Notes: generated from the letters alone by a model not told the origin. Positions 26,671 through 34,464 are shown, counted from the stretch's first letter. The stretch is DNA of 64,000 nt from Streptomyces lichenis (GCF_023218175.1 NZ_JALPTH010000033.1:21473-85472); one strand, 5' to 3'. Made by a program: numbers and translations.

Positions 26671-27345
26671 TCAGTCGTCGCCGATGGTGATGCCGAGTTC
26701 TCCCACGAGGGCTTGGGCGAGGTCCGCGTGTTGGCCGGGATCGATACGGACCTCGGCCAGGTTGGCGACACCGCGGATCCGCGAGAGGTCGCTGCCGCGG
26801 AGGTCGACGCCCCGGTACCGTCCCCCACCGAACTCGGTCAGCCTGAGTCCGCAGTCCGAGAACACGGCGCCGGAGAGGTCGCAGTCGGTGAACGTGCCCT
26901 CGGTGAAGGCACAGCCGACGAACGCGACAGGACCGCCGGCGCGCACCTTCCGGACGGTGGCGTAGTCCAAGCGGCATTCCTCGAACAGCACGTCGTCCAG
27001 GACCACTCCGTCCAGCGTGGCCCCCATGAGCCGGCAGTCACGGAAATGGACCCGGGTGAGCCTGCCCTCGCTCCAATGCAACGAACCCAGTTCACTGCCG
27101 ATGATCTCGACGCCGTGCAGGTTCAACGACTCGAACCGGACCCGCTCCGCGCGAACATCGCTGACCCTGCCCGTGATGAGCTGGACTCCGGTGAGAGCCA
27201 GCGAGCGAAGGTCGGCATCCCCGTAGGCGAAGTCCTGCACGATGCCGCGAGGGTTTTCCAGCGTCTCGACCAGGGACAGGTACAGACCGGGGTCATCGAG
27301 GTCGGGGGTGGTCACGGTGATGCGGCCGAAGCTACGGCTGGCCAT
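26671..27345 (-). CDS. Pentapeptide-repeat protein
   Basis: A 224-residue soluble protein with repeated A(D/N)Lxx-like pentads: FAYGDADLRSLALTGVQL, VRFESLNLHGVEIIGSEL, VHFRDCRLMGATLDGVVLDDVLFEECRLDYATV, AFTEGTFTDCDLSGAVFSDCGL, then RGVDLRGSDLSRIRGVANL. Such proteins fold as right-handed quadrilateral beta-helices; some (Qnr, McbG, MfpA) mimic DNA and protect gyrase, but most have unknown roles. ATG 27345 (MASRSFGRITV) is chosen because AAGGAG lies five bases upstream. It is convergent with the nucleotidyltransferase gene, 30 bp between stops. Confidence 0.85.
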   Translation of the reverse strand: MASRSFGRITVTTPDLDDPGLYLSLVETLENPRGIVQDFAYGDADLRSLALTGVQLITGRVSDVRAERVRFESLNLHGVEIIGSELGSLHWSEGRLTRVHFRDCRLMGATLDGVVLDDVLFEECRLDYATVRKVRAGGPVAFVGCAFTEGTFTDCDLSGAVFSDCGLRLTEFGGGRYRGVDLRGSDLSRIRGVANLAEVRIDPGQHADLAQALVGELGITIGDD

Positions 27346-27383
27346 GCTGCTCCTTGCGTGCGGTGCCGAGGGGCGATGCTGCG

Positions 27384-27836
27384 TCAGCCCGAATGGTCCG
27401 GCATCAACTTCACAGCCGCCCCCATCAGCGCCTCGTCCTCCAGCGTGAACCGGCCGAGGCACAGCCGGTCATGGCCGTACATGGTCTGCCCCAGCTCGAT
27501 CGTCCGCTCCGTTTCCAGGGCCCAGTCGGCGACCCGCAGGTCCAGGGACCGGGGCTGCGGAGTGCCGCGTCCGCTCCACCCCGTACAGATCAGCCAGCAC
27601 GCCGCCGCGAACTCCGGTCGCCCGGCCGGGGACCCGTACAGCCGCTGCGGCTGGTGCCGGGCCGCCACGTCCAGCAGCGACACCTCCGGAACCCCGGGGA
27701 CGGGGACGCAGCCGACGACGGCGGTGTCGCCGAAGGCACCGGTCCCGGTGTAGGCGAGTACGCAGTAGTGGTCCGGCCACAGGTGCAGCAGCGGGAGCAC
27801 GGTCACCCGGCCGGTGCCCGTCATGGTTCTGCTCAT
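27384..27836 (-). CDS. Hypothetical protein
   Basis: Family not recognised. A 150-residue protein from ATG 27836 (MSRTMTGTGRVTVLP), preceded by GAGG five bases upstream. Cytosolic-looking, Trp/Tyr/Cys-containing (LHLWPDHYCVLAYTG, CWLICTGWSGRG), ending DEALMGAAVKLMPDHSG. Codon use is typical of the genome. It sits downstream of the small CxxC protein and the WhiJ-type cluster on the same strand and may belong to that transcription unit. Confidence 0.6.
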   Translation of the reverse strand: MSRTMTGTGRVTVLPLLHLWPDHYCVLAYTGTGAFGDTAVVGCVPVPGVPEVSLLDVAARHQPQRLYGSPAGRPEFAAACWLICTGWSGRGTPQPRSLDLRVADWALETERTIELGQTMYGHDRLCLGRFTLEDEALMGAAVKLMPDHSG

Positions 27837-27952
27837 CTGGTCCTCGGTCCCCCTTCGACGGGCGTCCCGCTCCTGCCAGGGAATTCGGCCTGGGCGGGGG
27901 CTTTTCGGCCCGCCAAGCGCGCCCGCTCCAGCGCGTGGCGGCGGTAGGCGGG

Positions 27953-28159
27953 TCAGCCCTCGGAGGGCAGCGGTGCGCTGTCGGAGGGCGGGGCGCTCTC
28001 GGCGTACGGCGTCAGGCGCTGCTCGTCCCGGCACGGGGCGCAGGCGTACAGCGCGTTCCCCGGCCCGCTTCCCGCCTCCAGTACGGCGATGAGTACGGCG
28101 CTGTGGGTAGGGCCGCCGTGCCAGTGGCACCAGCCCGGGGCGTTCGGTTCCTCAGCCAT
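27953..28159 (-). CDS. Small CxxC protein (possible zinc-binding)
   Basis: A 68-residue protein starting MAEEPNAPGWCHWHGG, with a second cluster ACAPCRDEQR. The Cys/His pair near residue 11-14 and the Cys-x-x-Cys near 40-43 could bind one zinc ion. The rest is short and polar (TPYAESAPPSDSAP). Function unknown; similar small proteins occur beside XRE/DUF397 loci in Streptomyces by my recollection. No clear Shine-Dalgarno. Confidence 0.55.
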   Translation of the reverse strand: MAEEPNAPGWCHWHGGPTHSAVLIAVLEAGSGPGNALYACAPCRDEQRLTPYAESAPPSDSAPLPSEG

Positions 28160-28245
28160 GGCTGGACGGTAGAAGCGTGTCCGCCCTGCTCACCGCACCA
28201 TTGCGCGGGATTGCGCACGAGGGTGCGGTGAATGGGAGAAGTTGC

Positions 28246-29082
28246 TCAGGCCAGGCGGCCGCGTGCGCGGGTGATCAGCGCGTGAGCCTGGTGCCCGTGG
28301 ACGGCTGCGCCGTGCAGCAGGGTCCACAGACGTCGATAGAGGGCCAGGTCCTCGGCCGAGTCCAGGCTCAGTTCCGCGGACCAGGTGTCGGCGACCACCA
28401 CACGGTCATCGATGATCCAGAAGCCGTGTTTGGGCGAGAAGGGGGTCCGGGCCCCGAGCGGGATGATGCCGATGGTCACGGCATCGAGGCCCACCAGGCC
28501 GCACAACCGGTCCAGTTGTGCCGCCATGGCCGGTGGTTCACAGCGCACCACGTAGAGCGCCGCTTCCCACAGAACCATGCTGATGGAGCGACCGGGTCGA
28601 TAGAGAATCTCCTGACGACGCATCCGGGCCGTGACGCCCTCTTCCACGTCGGCCGGACTGCCGTGCCGAGCGGATACGTCCGTCAGAACACCCCGCGCGT
28701 ACTCGGGCGTCTGGACGAGCCCCGGGATGATGCCGGACTCGAAGATGAGCATCTCCCGGGCCTGCGACTCCTGGACACCGTGCCGCTCCTGCACGGCACG
28801 GTGCCCGGCCGAAAGTTGCCGGCGCCACGAGCGGTAGTGCGTCTCCAACCGGTCCAGCCGCCGAATGAGTTCGTCGGCCGCCTCCGGAGCACCGGCTGCC
28901 GCCGCCCACGCCGTGACGTCAACCGGGGTCGCGGTCTGCTTGCCGGTCTCCAACCGCGAGACCTTGGAACGCTGCCATCCCAGCCGCCCCGCCCACTCCT
29001 TCCCGTTCAGACCGGTTGCGGTGCGCAGGCCGCGCAACCGCAGCCCGAGGGCTTCACGCGCCTGCTGGAAATCCGTGCTCAC
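28246..29082 (-). CDS. XRE-family regulator with DUF5753 (WhiJ-like), cluster A
   Basis: A 278-residue DNA-binding protein. The N-terminal XRE HTH (about 10-70) reads LRGLRTATGLNGKEWAGRLGWQRSKVSRLETGKQ. The C-terminal DUF5753 domain (about 95-270) has the typical blocks ESGIIPGLVQTPEYAR, VTARMRRQEILYRPG and VTIGIIPLGARTPF. Such proteins (WhiJ class) work with a DUF397 or AbaA-type partner in development and antibiotic control. GTG 29082 overlaps the stop of the DUF6879 gene upstream (TGA 29079-29081), so translation is coupled. No DUF397 gene accompanies this copy; the DUF6879 and 69-residue proteins take its place. Confidence 0.88.
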   Translation of the reverse strand: MSTDFQQAREALGLRLRGLRTATGLNGKEWAGRLGWQRSKVSRLETGKQTATPVDVTAWAAAAGAPEAADELIRRLDRLETHYRSWRRQLSAGHRAVQERHGVQESQAREMLIFESGIIPGLVQTPEYARGVLTDVSARHGSPADVEEGVTARMRRQEILYRPGRSISMVLWEAALYVVRCEPPAMAAQLDRLCGLVGLDAVTIGIIPLGARTPFSPKHGFWIIDDRVVVADTWSAELSLDSAEDLALYRRLWTLLHGAAVHGHQAHALITRARGRLA

Positions 29083-29606
29083 TGGGCTTCGGTCGCCAGC
29101 GCTTCGTGTGGGATCGCGAAATGCCAGGCCGCGTCCCGGAGCTGGCAGAACCGCACGACACGGGCGAGGTCGGTGACCAGTTCGGCACCGAGGTACTCGT
29201 CCGCCTTGTCGAAGTGCAGCACCAGTGCTCGACATGCGTCGAAGAGCCAGAAATCCTCGCTCCCGAGCCTCAGCCGATCGGCCTCGTCCCGCCGTAGCGT
29301 CCTGATGTCCTCGCCAGCGGCGTTGTTGGCCTTGGCACTGGCCAACAGGTATCGCTGCTCCGGAGTGAGCGGGGTATCGACCAGCCGAACCCGCTCGATC
29401 CTCTTGCCTGCGGCCGTCTGCCGTCGCACGTTCCGGCACCAGGGGCGGTGCGAGTCGTCAGGCAGCACGCCGCTCTCCGACCAGCGATGGAACTTCTCAC
29501 TCACCCGGTCCGAGGCGTAGCCCCGACGCGTCTCCAACCGCCAGGCGGTGTGGTCGAAGGTCTCGAAGTAACTGCCGAAATCTTCGTCGTCGATGAACTC
29601 CGGCAC
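29079..29606 (-). CDS. DUF6879-family protein
   Basis: A 175-residue cytosolic protein from GTG 29606 (VPEFIDDEDFGSYFETF), start set by GGGAG seven bases upstream. Family features: FDHTAWRLETRRGYASD, WCRNVRRQTAAGKRIERVRLVDTPLT and LLASAKANNAAGEDI, with a C-terminal DFWLFDACRALVLHFD. DUF6879 proteins regularly sit with XRE regulators in actinomycetes and are of unknown function. It overlaps the XRE start by 4 nt and follows the 69-residue gene by 4 nt, so the three form one operon. Confidence 0.8.
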   Translation of the reverse strand: MPEFIDDEDFGSYFETFDHTAWRLETRRGYASDRVSEKFHRWSESGVLPDDSHRPWCRNVRRQTAAGKRIERVRLVDTPLTPEQRYLLASAKANNAAGEDIRTLRRDEADRLRLGSEDFWLFDACRALVLHFDKADEYLGAELVTDLARVVRFCQLRDAAWHFAIPHEALATEAQ

Positions 29607-29610
29607 TTCA

Positions 29611-29820
29611 CTACTCCCTGGGCGCGTAGCGGGTGAGCAGTTCACGCGGGACGACGACAAAGGACTCACCGGGCAGCACGTGCTCCATCTGCCGGACATC
29701 GTCTGGGTCCGACAGTACGTATCCCTGGACGACGATGTCGCCGCTGTCGATGTCCTCGTAGAGGGTGGGGCACTTGCCGTCATCCGACGTTGTCCCAAGG
29801 GTGCGTAAGCGTCTGGCCAT
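29611..29820 (-). CDS. Small acidic protein, first gene of WhiJ-type cluster A
   Basis: A 69-residue protein from ATG 29820 (MARRLRTLGTTSDDGKCP) with a good GGAGG seven bases upstream. It reads as a short beta-rich protein (YEDIDSGDIVVQGYVL, GESFVVVPRELLTRY). Similar small proteins precede DUF6879 genes in Streptomyces by my recollection. It starts the leftward operon and faces the cluster B regulator across a 255-bp divergent region. Confidence 0.7.
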   Translation of the reverse strand: MARRLRTLGTTSDDGKCPTLYEDIDSGDIVVQGYVLSDPDDVRQMEHVLPGESFVVVPRELLTRYAPRE

Positions 29821-30009
29821 GCGTACCTCCTGCCGGGGGCTGTGGCGAGCACCGTAGCGCCGCCGGCCTGCCACATCCAGAGGACCTTCGAACGTCACCC
29901 GTCCGGGGCGTGAGCCGCCGTCTGCGGACCGGACCCAGAAGAGAAGGCGGGTGGTCCTCATCCTTCCGTGGGGCATTCGGGCCATCACCCGGTCGGGCCG
30001 TGCGCCAGG

Positions 30010-30030
30010 TCGTACAAAGCTGCTGTACGA
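30010..30030. promoter_or_regulatory. Inverted repeat between the two divergent regulator clusters
   Basis: TCGTACA (30010-30016) and TGTACGA (30024-30030) are perfect 7-bp arms with a 7-bp spacer, 45 bp before the cluster B XRE start and about 190 bp from the leftward start. XRE regulators of this type usually control their own promoter, so this is a candidate operator. Confidence 0.4.
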
Positions 30031-30075
30031 GCCATTCGCGCTTAACCCGACCCGCGTGAGGGGGAGTTCGCACCC

Positions 30076-30867
30076 ATGTCACGACAACCACAGAACCGGC
30101 GACGCAACGCGTCGGCCATGCGGCTGGTGGGGGCCCTGGTGGGCACGTTCCGGCGAGCGGCGGGCTACACGCAACGGGGGCTCAGCGAGGAGGTCGGCAT
30201 GGAGCTGGACACCCTCGCCTCCATCGAACAGGGCCGCCGGGCGCTCAAACCGGACTGGGCCCGGATCATCGATGACGTCCTGGAGACCAAGGGCGCGCTG
30301 ACGACGGCGGTGGCCCATATGCCCGAGGTGGACCTGATTCCGGCCTGGGCCGAGGAGTACATGGACCTGGAGGAGGTGGCCGTCGCGATCCAGTGGTACG
30401 AGAACCAGGCCATCCCCGGGCTGCTCCAGACCCGCGCCTACGCGCTGGAGACCTTCCGGAACAAGGTTCCCGCGATGAGTGAGGAGGAGATCGAGTCGAT
30501 GACGGCGACTCGGCTGGCGCGGCAGGAGATCCTGCACCGGAAGCAGCCTCCCAACATCAGCTTCGTCATCGCGGAGTGGATCCTGCGGTGCGACTTCGGC
30601 GGGCCGGAGATCCGGCGTGAGGCCATTCGGCATCTGCGTGACTGCGCCGAACTCCCAGGCGTCACCATCCAGATCCTGCCGCTGAGCCAGACCCGGCATG
30701 CGGCACTCGATGGGCCGTTCACCGTGCTGGAGACCCCGGACCACCAGTTGGTGGGGTACACGGAGACGCAGCGCGGCAGCCACCTCGTCACTGATCCGAC
30801 CGAGGTCAGCATCCTGTTGCAGAAGTATGCGATGCTGCGGACGGACGCAGGCGCTGGATGTGGATGA
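30076..30867 (+). CDS. XRE-family regulator with DUF5753 (WhiJ-like), cluster B, C-terminus frameshifted
   Basis: As read, 263 residues: an XRE HTH (about 18-75; RRAAGYTQRGLSEEVGMELDTLASIEQG) and a DUF5753 domain (about 95-255; WYENQAIPGLLQTRAYA, ATRLARQEILHRK, TIQILPLSQTRHAALDGPF). The end is abnormal: after QKYAMLRT the frame reads DAGAGCG and stops, while the other frame continues with QALDVDETRSLLDRLLGER, the usual family tail. The cause is a tandem GGAC duplication at 30839-30846; removing one GGAC restores the tail and puts the stop at 30905-30907, overlapping the DUF397 ATG (ATGA). So the current protein has a truncated last helix and lost coupling to its partner. Confidence 0.88.
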   Translation: MSRQPQNRRRNASAMRLVGALVGTFRRAAGYTQRGLSEEVGMELDTLASIEQGRRALKPDWARIIDDVLETKGALTTAVAHMPEVDLIPAWAEEYMDLEEVAVAIQWYENQAIPGLLQTRAYALETFRNKVPAMSEEEIESMTATRLARQEILHRKQPPNISFVIAEWILRCDFGGPEIRREAIRHLRDCAELPGVTIQILPLSQTRHAALDGPFTVLETPDHQLVGYTETQRGSHLVTDPTEVSILLQKYAMLRTDAGAGCG

Positions 30868-30903
30868 GACCAGGAGCCTGCTGGACCGGCTTCTGGGAGA
30901 GCG

Positions 30904-31200
30904 ATGAGCACCGCACTGACGTGGTTCAAGTCCAGCTACAGCGGCGACGAGGGCGGCCAGTGCCTCGAAGTCGCCTACGAGTGGTTCAAGTCCAGCTACA
31001 GCGGCAGCGAGGGTGGCCAGTGCCTCGAAGTCGCTTACGAATGGCAGAAGTCCAGCCACAGTGGCAGTGATGGCGGCCAGTGTGTCGAGGTGGCCGCGCA
31101 TCCGGCCGCCGTGCATGTGCGGGACTCCAAGAACCCGTCGGGCCCGATGCTCACCGTCGAGCCCGCCACCTGGGCCGCGTTCACGCGCTCGGTGAGCTGA
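30904..31200 (+). CDS. DUF397 protein with triplicated N-terminal motif
   Basis: A DUF397 family protein, partner of WhiJ-type XRE regulators. Normal members are about 60-80 residues with one W-x-KSSYSG...GGxCVEVA unit; this one is 98 residues with three in tandem (20 residues, 60 bp each, at 30922-30981, 30982-31041 and 31042-31101). The first two are almost identical (WFKSSYSG[DS]EGGQCLEVAYE); the third is diverged (WQKSSHSGSDGGQCVEVAAH). After them comes the normal tail: VHVRDSKNPSGPMLTVEPATWAAF. The ATG has GGGAGAG upstream and would overlap the stop of an unmutated cluster B regulator. Confidence 0.9.
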   Translation: MSTALTWFKSSYSGDEGGQCLEVAYEWFKSSYSGSEGGQCLEVAYEWQKSSHSGSDGGQCVEVAAHPAAVHVRDSKNPSGPMLTVEPATWAAFTRSVS

Positions 31201-31225
31201 GACAACGCCCGGGCCCCGCAGTGCG

Positions 31226-31720
31226 CTACGCGCTGGTGGTCGAGCCCGGGCGGACGATCATCAGGATGGTGACGGCGACCCACAGCAGGTTGAACACGCC
31301 GGTCAGCATGGCGAGTCGGCCGGGGCCGCCGGTGGGGCCGGTGCCTTCCAGGGCGGCTTCCTGGGCCGGGAGGATCAGCACCCAGAGGATTGCCGCCGCG
31401 ATGAAGGTGAGCGTGATCGAGGCGATCAGCCAGGGGCTGCCCAGGACTCCGAGGGCGCTCGCGGTGGCGAAGCCGAAGACGGGGACGGCCACGCCGACGC
31501 CGGTGTAGACGCGGCAGATGCGGTGGAGGAGGCGGAGGGTGGCGATGCGGTCGCCGGTCGCCGCCACGGGAGACTCGGCACCGGCCGGCGCGGGAGCCCC
31601 GGCCGCGTAGGCGGGGGACGTGCGGCGCAGCATCGCGGGGAACATGCTGGCGGCGACGGCGACCGGGCCGATCGCCAGGATGGCGGCCACCACGTGCAGG
31701 GAGAGCAGCAGCTTGGTCAT
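31226..31720 (-). CDS. DUF2269-like four-span integral membrane protein
   Basis: A 164-residue membrane protein (MTKLLLSLHVVAAILAIGPVAVAAS) with about four hydrophobic helices (5-28, 70-92, 98-118, 135-156) and a variable Ala/Pro-rich loop at 35-55. It fits the DUF2269 (predicted integral membrane) family by its LSLHVVAAILAIGP start and heme/transporter-free architecture; function unknown. ATG 31720 overlaps the stop of the upstream gene (ATGA), so it is co-translated with it. Confidence 0.72.
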   Translation of the reverse strand: MTKLLLSLHVVAAILAIGPVAVAASMFPAMLRRTSPAYAAGAPAPAGAESPVAATGDRIATLRLLHRICRVYTGVGVAVPVFGFATASALGVLGSPWLIASITLTFIAAAILWVLILPAQEAALEGTGPTGGPGRLAMLTGVFNLLWVAVTILMIVRPGSTTSA

Positions 31721-32034
31721 GCGGCTACTCCGATGCGGCGGGCGCCGGTCACCCGAGAGGCGGGCAGCCGCCCGGCCTTGGATGTGCCGGTCAGGGTGTC
31801 GCCGTCGACGGTGAGGTCGAAGACCAGGTTGAGGCGGAGGGGCCTGGTGACGGCCTGGTGCCAGGTGAGCCGGTCGCCGGTGCGGGCGAGGTCCCGCAGC
31901 GGGACGTCCTCGCCCGCGCCGGAGGCGGTGCCGGTGAGGGCGCCGTCCGCCTCCTGGAGGTGGACCACGGCGTGGATGGTGCCGAGGGGGGTGGCGATGG
32001 CCAGGTCCCACGTGCCGGTGACGGCGACGGTCAT
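31717..32034 (-). CDS. Hypothetical beta-rich protein
   Basis: A 105-residue protein starting MTVAVTGTWDLAIATPLGTIHAVVHLQEADG, with alternating beta strands and turns (LTGTASGAGEDVPLRDLARTGDRLTW, LNLVFDLTVDGDTLTGTSKAG). It resembles small lipocalin-like or ligand-binding beta barrels seen in Streptomyces, but I cannot name the family. It is coupled to the membrane protein by a 4-nt overlap and lies 27 nt downstream of the DJ-1-like gene on the same strand. Confidence 0.65.
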   Translation of the reverse strand: MTVAVTGTWDLAIATPLGTIHAVVHLQEADGALTGTASGAGEDVPLRDLARTGDRLTWHQAVTRPLRLNLVFDLTVDGDTLTGTSKAGRLPASRVTGARRIGVAA

Positions 32035-32061
32035 GGGGATGGTCCTTTGCTCGGAGGGGCG

Positions 32062-32757
32062 TCAGAGCGGCAGGGGGACGGGGCCGGTGGGGCGCCAGAC
32101 GGTGCCTCGGCGCTCGTAGGCGAACAGTTCCTCCACCGCGTGGGCGATACGCGGCCCGAGCCGCCGTTCCAGCAGGTATAGGGCCAGGTCGAGACCGGAG
32201 GTCACCCCGGCGCCGGTGACCAGGTCGCCGTCGTCCACCACCCGGGCCGCCACGGCATGGGTGCCGGTGGCGTCCAGCAGGTCCATGCCCTGGTGGTGGG
32301 TGGTGGCGTGCCGTCCCTCGGTGAGGCCGGCCAGGGCCAGGACGGCCGAGCCGCCGCAGACGGTGGCCACCAACACCTCCGGGTTGGCCATCGCCGCCTT
32401 GAGCAGATCCGGCAGCGGGGTGGTGAGGGCGCGGCCGAGGAGTACGGGGATGGGTTCGCCGCTGGGTCGGGGGTCCGTACCGGCGGCGTCCGATTCGGCG
32501 ATACGGCCCGAGGCGCCGGGGACCAGGACGATCCCGGGGCGGTCGGGGTCGAGCACGGCCGTGGCGCGCAGGGGCAGCCCACCCGAACCGCTGACCACCT
32601 CGCGCGGGCCCTCGGCGGAGACGAGCTCCACGGTCAGCGCCCCGCCGGAGGCGATGGCGCCCGCGTGCAGCACCTCGAAGGGGGCGACGGCGTCGAGTGG
32701 GTCGAAGCCGTCGAACAGCACGATTTGAGCGGTGTCGGCGGGGGAGGTGGGCGGCAT
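32062..32757 (-). CDS. DJ-1/PfpI-family protein
   Basis: A 231-residue cytosolic protein of the class I glutamine amidotransferase-like superfamily. ATG 32757 (MPPTSPADTAQIVLFDGFDPLD) has GGGAG seven bases upstream. The nucleophile elbow VATVCGGSAVLALAGL contains the reactive Cys, followed by RHATTHHQGMDLL. These are isocyanide-hydratase/ThiJ-like features; substrate unknown. It is divergent from a GlxA-type AraC regulator that has the same fold in its N-terminus, and is likely controlled by it (224 bp between starts). Confidence 0.85.
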   Translation of the reverse strand: MPPTSPADTAQIVLFDGFDPLDAVAPFEVLHAGAIASGGALTVELVSAEGPREVVSGSGGLPLRATAVLDPDRPGIVLVPGASGRIAESDAAGTDPRPSGEPIPVLLGRALTTPLPDLLKAAMANPEVLVATVCGGSAVLALAGLTEGRHATTHHQGMDLLDATGTHAVAARVVDDGDLVTGAGVTSGLDLALYLLERRLGPRIAHAVEELFAYERRGTVWRPTGPVPLPL

Positions 32758-32981
32758 GGGCAGGCTCCCGGGGTGGATGCGGTCGTGGGTGGGCCGATGC
32801 CGATCTGCCGGTGGCCCGCCCACGACCCTAGGCAGTGCGGGGACGCTCCCCCAGTGGCACTATCGACACTCTTCAACGGGATACGGCCATCGGCGCAGAT
32901 GCTTGCGACACGGCTGGTGAGGGCGGGTGTGCGGCCGGAGAGGCGGTTGGCAGGGAGGGGGCGGCGGGGTACGTTCCCGCC

Positions 32982-33923
32982 ATGCACACCGTCGCCGTAC
33001 TCGCCCTCGACCAGGTGCTCCCTTTCGACCTCGCCACCCCCATCGACACCTTCTCGCGGACCCGGTTGCCGGACGGGCGGCCCGCGTACCGCATCCGGGT
33101 GTGCGCCGAGCGGCCCGAGGTGGACGCGGGGACCTTCGCGCTGCGGGCGCCGTACGGGCTGGAGGGGCTACGGGGTGCGGACACCGTGATCGTGCCGGGT
33201 ACGGCCGTCGCGGACCAGCCGCCCTCGCCCGCCGTGCTGGAGGCGTTGCGGGCGGCGGCGGCCGAGGGGACGCGGATCGCGTCGATCTGCGTGGGCACCT
33301 TCGTACTGGCCCAGGCCGGGCTGCTGAACGGGCTGCGGGCGACCACGCACTGGATCGCGGCCCCGCATCTGGCCGCCGCCCACCCGGAGATCGAGGTGGA
33401 CGCGAATGTGCTCTACGTCGACAACGGGCAGGTGCTGACCTCGGCGGGGGCGGCGGCCGGGCTGGATCTGTGCCTGCACATGATCCGGCGGGACTACGGC
33501 TCGGCGGTGGCCGCCGACGCGGCCCGGCTCGCGGTGATGCCGCTGGAACGGGAGGGCGGGCAGGCCCAGTTCATCGTGCACGACCACACCCCGGCCGCCC
33601 CGCGCGGCTCGGCGCTGGAGCCGGTGCTGGACTGGCTGCGCGCCAACCTGGCCAGCGATCTGACGCTGGCGGAGATCGCCGCGTACGCCGGGATGAGCAC
33701 CCGCACGCTGATGCGCCGCTTCCGGGAGCAGACCGGCACCACCCCGCTCCAGTGGCTGCACCGGGCCCGGGTGCGGCAGGCGCAGCACCTGCTGGAGACC
33801 ACCGACCACTCGGTGGAGCGGATCGGCGGCCAGGTCGGCTTCGGCTCGGCGACGGCTTTCCGTGACCGGTTCAAGCGGACCACGGGGGTGAGCCCGCAGG
33901 CGTACCGCCGCACCTTCGGCTGA
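32982..33923 (+). CDS. GlxA-family AraC-type transcriptional regulator
   Basis: A 313-residue regulator with an N-terminal DJ-1/PfpI-like sensor domain (about 1-170: VAVLALDQVLPFDLATPID, VIVPGTAVADQPP, IASICVGTFVLAQAGLLNG with the elbow Cys, ATTHW) and a C-terminal AraC domain (about 205-310). The AraC part has two HTH motifs: LTLAEIAAYAGMSTRTLMRRFREQTG and HSVERIGGQVGFGSATAFRDRFKR. ATG 32982 has GGGAGG about 30 bases upstream and no closer Shine-Dalgarno, so leaderless translation is possible. It probably regulates the divergent DJ-1-like gene and itself. Confidence 0.9.
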   Translation: MHTVAVLALDQVLPFDLATPIDTFSRTRLPDGRPAYRIRVCAERPEVDAGTFALRAPYGLEGLRGADTVIVPGTAVADQPPSPAVLEALRAAAAEGTRIASICVGTFVLAQAGLLNGLRATTHWIAAPHLAAAHPEIEVDANVLYVDNGQVLTSAGAAAGLDLCLHMIRRDYGSAVAADAARLAVMPLEREGGQAQFIVHDHTPAAPRGSALEPVLDWLRANLASDLTLAEIAAYAGMSTRTLMRRFREQTGTTPLQWLHRARVRQAQHLLETTDHSVERIGGQVGFGSATAFRDRFKRTTGVSPQAYRRTFG

Positions 33924-33940
33924 GGGGAGGGAACGGGACG

Positions 33941-34411
33941 TCAGGGGGTGGGGGGCGGGAGCAGGCCGTCGGCCACCAGGCCTGCCAGGACCGCCTCGCC
34001 GAGGGCATGCACGGCGGACTGCGGCCGGACCATGACGGTGAACTCCTTGATCCGGGCGTCTCCACTTTCCCCGTCGAAGTGCAGCAGGTCGATGCCGTGG
34101 ATCTGCTTGCCGCCCACGGTGGTGCGGAAGAGCAGTACGGCGGAGGGGGTCTCGGTCCCGTCGGTGCTGGTCTGCGCGGTGCCGGTGTGGTCGCCGATGT
34201 AGCGGAAGTCCTCGAAGAGGCGCAGCAGGACGCCGAACAGGCCCAGCACCATCGGCTTGCCCTCGAAGGGGCTGAACTTGACGGGGCTGTAGAGGCGGAT
34301 GTCGTCGGTGAACAGGTCGTCCAGCGCGGCGAGGTCGCGGGTCTCGACCGCGTGGCGGAAGCGGTCTGCGGTGCCAGGGCGGTGGTGGTGTGCGGTGCTC
34401 GGGACGCTCAT
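33941..34411 (-). CDS. SnoaL/NTF2-like fold protein
   Basis: A 156-residue protein with the nuclear transport factor 2 fold pattern: ADRFRHAVETRDLAALDDLFTDDIRLYSPV at the start, a central FEGKPMVLGLFGVLLRLF, then antiparallel strands (LLFRTTVGGKQIHGIDLLHF) and IKEFTVMVRP. Such proteins are often polyketide cyclases, isomerases or stress proteins of unknown substrate. ATG 34411 has GGAG eight bases upstream. It is divergent from the PadR gene and separated from it by a large dyad, so it is very probably the main PadR target. Confidence 0.85.
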   Translation of the reverse strand: MSVPSTAHHHRPGTADRFRHAVETRDLAALDDLFTDDIRLYSPVKFSPFEGKPMVLGLFGVLLRLFEDFRYIGDHTGTAQTSTDGTETPSAVLLFRTTVGGKQIHGIDLLHFDGESGDARIKEFTVMVRPQSAVHALGEAVLAGLVADGLLPPPTP

Positions 34412-34428
34412 GGTGGCACTCCTGTCTG

Positions 34429-34464
34429 CTACTCATGGAGATGACTAGTCAGATTCATGAGTAG
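34429..34464. promoter_or_regulatory. 36-bp dyad operator between the NTF2-like and padR genes
   Basis: CTACTCATG (34429-34437) and CATGAGTAG (34456-34464) are perfect 9-bp arms placed symmetrically around the inner palindrome GACTAGTC (34443-34450); all share the same centre. This triple symmetry is a strong sign of an operator for a dimeric regulator, presumably the PadR protein, controlling both divergent genes. Confidence 0.75.

Noticed and set aside
31206..31252. CGCCCGGGC ... GCCCGGGCG inverted repeat after the DUF397 gene
   Set aside because: Long 29-nt loop and overlap with the end of the convergent gene; possible terminator but weak.
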